Below are positions 30,685-33,802 of a stretch of DNA of 33,802 bases, piece after piece (the stretch's first letter is position 1; the number at the start of each line of letters is the position of its first letter). Location: positions 1 through 33,802 of the forward strand of contig JAYTQG010000247.1 in NCBI GenBank assembly GCA_043746815.1. Reading direction: 5' to 3'. The notes beneath the pieces are model-generated. The model worked only from the letters and a program-made list of their open reading frames with translations. It did not search any database and was not told the DNA's origin. Origin of the DNA: JAYTQG01 sp043746815 (GTDB lineage: Bacteria; Actinomycetota; Thermoleophilia; Miltoncostaeales; Miltoncostaeaceae). The translations under genes and the position numbers were made by a program.

Positions 30685-33258
30685 TCAGCCGGACTTCGCC
30701 GAGAGCCAGTCCCGGCCGATGCCGATGTCCACGGCCAGCGGCGGGGTCAGGGTCATTGCCCCAACCATCGCGTCGCGCACGATCGCCGCGGCCTCCTTCT
30801 CCTCCCCGGCGGGTGCTTCCAGCAGCAACTCGTCATGAATCTGCAGCACCATTCGGGCAGCAGAACCCGAGCTGGCAAGCGCGGCGTGGGCGCGAATCAT
30901 GGCGACCTTGATGATGTCGGCAGCGGTCCCCTGGATCACCGTATTCACCGCAAGGCGCTCACCCAATTGGCGCTGCTGCATTGTCCGTCCCGCCAGCTCT
31001 GGGATCGGTCGACGACGACCGAGGAGCGTCGTGACATACCCTTCACGGGCCGCGTCGGCGATGGTCGTATCGATGAACCGGCGGACCAACGGGTAGCGGG
31101 CGAGGTAGGCGTCGATATATGCCTTGGCTTCGCCGCGAGGGATGGAGAGCTGCTCCGCCAGACCGAAGTCGCTGATGCCGTAGATGATCCCGAAGTTGAC
31201 GGCTTTCGCCCGGTCGCGGGTGCGCCGGTCGACGTCGGAAAGCTCCAGGCCAAAGACCTCGGCCGCGGTGATTGCGTGCACGTCGTCACCCCGTGAAAGT
31301 GCAGAGCTGAGGACCGGTTCGCCGGAACAGTGGGCGAGGATTCGAAGCTCCACCTGGCTGTAGTCCAGGCTGACCATCCGCCAGCCCTCCTGCGCAACGA
31401 AGGCGCCACGCACCTCCCGGCCGACGGCCGTACGCACGGGGATGTTCTGCAAGTTCGGATTCGTTGACGAGAGGCGCCCAGTCTCGGCGACGGTCTGGTT
31501 GAACGTGGTGTGCAGGCGCCCGGCCTCGTCGACCTGTTTGGGCAGCGCGGCGAGATAGGTGTTGTCGAGCTTCGTCAGTTCCCGGTACTGCCCGACGAGC
31601 CCGACGATTGGGTGACGCGACTCCAGCAGCTTCAACACCTGGCGGTCGGTTGACCAGCCGGTCTTGCCCTTGCGAAACGTGGGCAGTTCCAGGCGTTCAA
31701 AGAGCACTTGGCCGAGCTGCTTTGGCGAATCGATCACGAACTCCCCGCCCGCCAGCTCCCAGATTTGCTCGCGCAGTTCATGGACTTGATCGCGCACCCG
31801 CACGGCGATCTCGCCAAGGCAGTGAACGTCCAACATCACGCCGACGCGCTCCATATCGGCAAGCACCGGCACGAGGGGAAGCTCCACCTCATTCGCGAGG
31901 CGGGCGACCCCATCACGGGCCATCTGTTCGATCTGGCGGGCGGCAAGTGCCCACGTGAGGCCAGCCTCTAGCGCGACCTGCTCGTCGGCCCCCTCAACAC
32001 CCACCCCCGCCTCGGCGGCCAGTTCGTCGAGCGGATAGCCCCGGCGGCGCGGTTCCAGAAGATAACCCGCAACCATCGTGTCGTGGGCAACCGGCGGAAG
32101 GTCGCCAGGGAGCGTTCGTAGAATGCGCTTCAGATCGTGGGCGACCAACTCCACTCCGCCAAGCGCCGCCGCAAGTGAGGGACCGTCCCAGTCGGTGACG
32201 TACACCGTCCCATCCGGTAGGGCCACGGCGACCCGCTCGTCCACGACGGCGACCGCGATCCTGGTGATGCCAGCAAGGCGCAGCGCAAGCTCGGCGGGGG
32301 CGACCTCGTCCACCTGAATGGTCGTGATCTGATCCGGCACTGGCGCCGTCGAGGGCGCCGCTTGGCTGAGTTCCGGAAGCCGCCGGGCGAGCGTCGAAAA
32401 CTCGAAACGTGTGAACGCGGCCCGGATCTCCTCCAGGCGCGCCTCGTCAAAGGTCAACGGCGCGACGTCGGCGAGGTCCAGGTCCACGGCGATGTCCCGC
32501 TCGATGATCGCGAGGCGACGCGACATGCGTGCATCCTCGGCGTGCAGGTTCAGCATCTCCCGGCGCTTGGGCGTCTGCTCGTCCGCGTGCGCCAGGATCG
32601 CCTCAAGGTCCCCGTACTTCTGGACGAGCTGCGCCGCGCCCTTCTCGCCAATGCCCGGAACGCCTGGCAGGTTGTCGCTGGAGTCCCCCACCATGCCGCG
32701 CAAATCCACCATCAGGTTCGGCGGGACGCCGTAGCGCTCCTCGACCGCGGCGGGTGTGTAGCGGGTCGTGTCGGTGACGCCGCGCCCGGTGGCGAGGACG
32801 CTGACATGCTCGTCGACAAGTTGCAGCGTGTCGCGGTCGCTTGTCAGGATCGTGACGCGCTCTCCTGCCGCCGCGGCCCGCTGAGCGAGGGTGCCAATGA
32901 CGTCATCGGCCTCAAAGCCAACAAGCTCCGAGTTCGTGAAGCCAAAGGCGGCCATCAGCGGGCGGAAGTGGACGCTCTGCTCGCGCAGGAGATCCGGAGT
33001 CTGGCGGCGGCCCGCCTTGTAGTCCGCATACTGATCGTGGCGGAAGACCTTGCCAGGGGGATCCCAGGCGACAACGACGCGCGACGGACGCTCGTCAATG
33101 AGGACTTTGATGACCATTGCGGCGAGGCCGTAGAGGGCGTTTGTCGGGAAGCCCTCGGCGGTCGCAATGCTCTCCGGAAGGGCAAAGAAGGCCCGGTAGG
33201 CCAGGCTATTACCGTCAATCAGCAGCAGCTCGCCGTCGGGTGAAAAAGGCTCCGCCAT
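30685..33258 (-). CDS. polA: DNA polymerase I
   Basis: Repair and Okazaki-fragment polymerase of 857 residues. The 5' nuclease domain (about 1-290) includes LLLIDGNSLAYRAFFAL, FEADDVIGTLA, TSDRDTLQLV and GVPGIGEKGAAQLV. The middle domain (about 335-500) lacks the DxE exonuclease motif, so proofreading is probably absent, as in many actinobacteria. The polymerase domain has motif A DYSQVELRILAH, motif B RDRAKAVNFGIIYGI and motif C QIHDELLLEAP. I start at the ATG at 33258 (MAEPFSPDGELLL); the open frame upstream lacks family sequence. A TAGTGT box ends eight bases before, suggesting a leaderless mRNA. The 86-bp gap to rpsA holds no gene. Confidence 0.96.
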   Translation of the reverse strand: MAEPFSPDGELLLIDGNSLAYRAFFALPESIATAEGFPTNALYGLAAMVIKVLIDERPSRVVVAWDPPGKVFRHDQYADYKAGRRQTPDLLREQSVHFRPLMAAFGFTNSELVGFEADDVIGTLAQRAAAAGERVTILTSDRDTLQLVDEHVSVLATGRGVTDTTRYTPAAVEERYGVPPNLMVDLRGMVGDSSDNLPGVPGIGEKGAAQLVQKYGDLEAILAHADEQTPKRREMLNLHAEDARMSRRLAIIERDIAVDLDLADVAPLTFDEARLEEIRAAFTRFEFSTLARRLPELSQAAPSTAPVPDQITTIQVDEVAPAELALRLAGITRIAVAVVDERVAVALPDGTVYVTDWDGPSLAAALGGVELVAHDLKRILRTLPGDLPPVAHDTMVAGYLLEPRRRGYPLDELAAEAGVGVEGADEQVALEAGLTWALAARQIEQMARDGVARLANEVELPLVPVLADMERVGVMLDVHCLGEIAVRVRDQVHELREQIWELAGGEFVIDSPKQLGQVLFERLELPTFRKGKTGWSTDRQVLKLLESRHPIVGLVGQYRELTKLDNTYLAALPKQVDEAGRLHTTFNQTVAETGRLSSTNPNLQNIPVRTAVGREVRGAFVAQEGWRMVSLDYSQVELRILAHCSGEPVLSSALSRGDDVHAITAAEVFGLELSDVDRRTRDRAKAVNFGIIYGISDFGLAEQLSIPRGEAKAYIDAYLARYPLVRRFIDTTIADAAREGYVTTLLGRRRPIPELAGRTMQQRQLGERLAVNTVIQGTAADIIKVAMIRAHAALASSGSAARMVLQIHDELLLEAPAGEEKEAAAIVRDAMVGAMTLTPPLAVDIGIGRDWLSAKSG

Positions 33259-33266
33259 GACCGCGG

Positions 33267-33272
33267 ACACTA
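33267..33272 (-). promoter_or_regulatory. Candidate -10 box (TAGTGT) for polA
   Basis: On the minus strand TAGTGT ends eight bases before the polA ATG, in the 77-bp divergent region shared with the malic enzyme gene. Confidence 0.4.
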
Positions 33273-33335
33273 CCGGGAGCAGGGAACCCCGCCGGTATGC
33301 TCCCGGCTCGTTCGTCGATCCCCAGGAGCTTCCGC

Positions 33336-33802
33336 GTGGCCCCGACCCCGAGTGCACAGTTCAGCGTCAACCTTCGCGTGGCGACTGCCGCCGGCAGCCC
33401 CGAGGTATTCGGCGCGCTCGCCTCAGCAATTGGTGCGGTCGGCGGGGACATTGCCGGGGTCAGGATCGTGTCCGCGGACGGCACAATCGTTCGCGACCTG
33501 GCCGTGAACGCAGGTGCCCCAGAGCACGCGGACGAGATCGTCGCCGCGGCCAAGGGTGTCAGTGGCGTCAACGTGCTTGACCACTACGATCGCACCTTCC
33601 GGATGCATCAGGGTGGCAAGATCGAAATGGCGCTTTCGACGCCGCTCACCGAAGCGAACTTCGATCGCCTCGTCGGTGCCGGGGTTGCCGCCGTAGCCCA
33701 CGCGATTGCCGAGGACCCGGAGCGCGCGAAGTCCCTCACGATGAAGCGCAACATGGTTGCCGTCATCACGAATGGCACCGCGGTGCTTGGCCTTGGCGAC
33801 AT
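33336..33802 (+). CDS. NAD(P)-dependent malic enzyme-like protein with N-terminal ACT domain (3' end outside window)
   Basis: The frame opens at a GTG with AGGAG seven bases upstream and runs off the window after 155 codons. Residues about 8-85 form an ACT-type regulatory domain (FSVNLRVATAAGSPEVFGAL; GGDIAGVRIVSADG), followed by DRTF, then GGKIE and the malic enzyme core KRNMVAVITNGTAVLGLGD, which in the family reads KRNTVAVVTDGTAVLGLGD. Malic enzymes decarboxylate malate to pyruvate. The conserved catalytic AYTPGVA segment between these motifs is replaced by RLVGAGVA, so the general-acid tyrosine is missing. Family membership is secure; malic enzyme activity is not. Confidence 0.85.
   Translation, partial: MAPTPSAQFSVNLRVATAAGSPEVFGALASAIGAVGGDIAGVRIVSADGTIVRDLAVNAGAPEHADEIVAAAKGVSGVNVLDHYDRTFRMHQGGKIEMALSTPLTEANFDRLVGAGVAAVAHAIAEDPERAKSLTMKRNMVAVITNGTAVLGLGD

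Overview
The window is a compact, high-GC (roughly 63-65% by eye) bacterial chromosome segment of about 30 genes with gaps mostly under 150 bp. The gene set (GatCAB amidotransferase, ImuC/DnaE2 polymerase, a pyrophosphate-type phosphofructokinase, secreted subtilisins with Trp-Thr/Ser-Gly tails, TANNNT -10 boxes placed directly at start codons) suggests an actinobacterium, perhaps class Thermoleophilia. That placement is inference, because no rRNA or other taxonomic marker is present.

Layout. 1-8469 (+): 3' part of an error-prone DNA polymerase, an epoxide-hydrolase-like enzyme, a secreted GH3/NagZ-like protein with altered catalytic residues, PPi-type phosphofructokinase, a TopB-type topoisomerase with three zinc ribbons, and an ArfB-like ribosome-rescue hydrolase. 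8470-12072 (+): two tandem paralogous secreted S8 proteases, each ending in 15-bp tandem repeats and each preceded by the same 18-bp hairpin, closed by a strong terminator. 12133-15153: nitroreductase (+) converging on a secreted M11-like metalloprotease (-). 15264-18750 (+): a thiamine-precursor ABC transporter (permease, ATPase, TPP riboswitch, binding lipoprotein) interrupted by a 164-bp element with terminal inverted repeats, then an unknown lipoprotein. 18757-22554 (-): gatC-gatA-gatB plus a coupled membrane protein. 22595-25350 (-): VapBC-type toxin-antitoxin, a small transcription unit with an extraordinary ribosome-binding sequence, a flippase-like membrane protein and a VOC protein. 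25402-26370 (+): thiL. 26345-26795: three copies of a short dispersed repeat; one supplies the thiL stop codon and one truncates a sigma-factor fragment. 26868-27893 (-): TolB-like propeller gene with an in-frame TGA. 27923-33258 (-): lytic transglycosylase, coaE, rpsA, polA. 33336-end (+): 5' part of an ACT-domain malic enzyme lacking the usual catalytic tyrosine.

How it works together. Thiamine is one theme: a riboswitch-marked precursor transporter and, about 8 kb away, ThiL for the last phosphorylation. Translation is another: GatCAB, S1, ArfB. Replication and repair genes (imuC, topB-type, polA) are scattered between metabolic genes. Regulation appears to rely strongly on leaderless transcripts: at least seven genes have a TANNNT box 6-8 nt before the start codon, twice sharing bases with the stop codon of the preceding gene. 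The two repeat families, the truncated sigma fragment and the interrupted TolB-like gene mark 26.3-27.9 kb as a decaying stretch.
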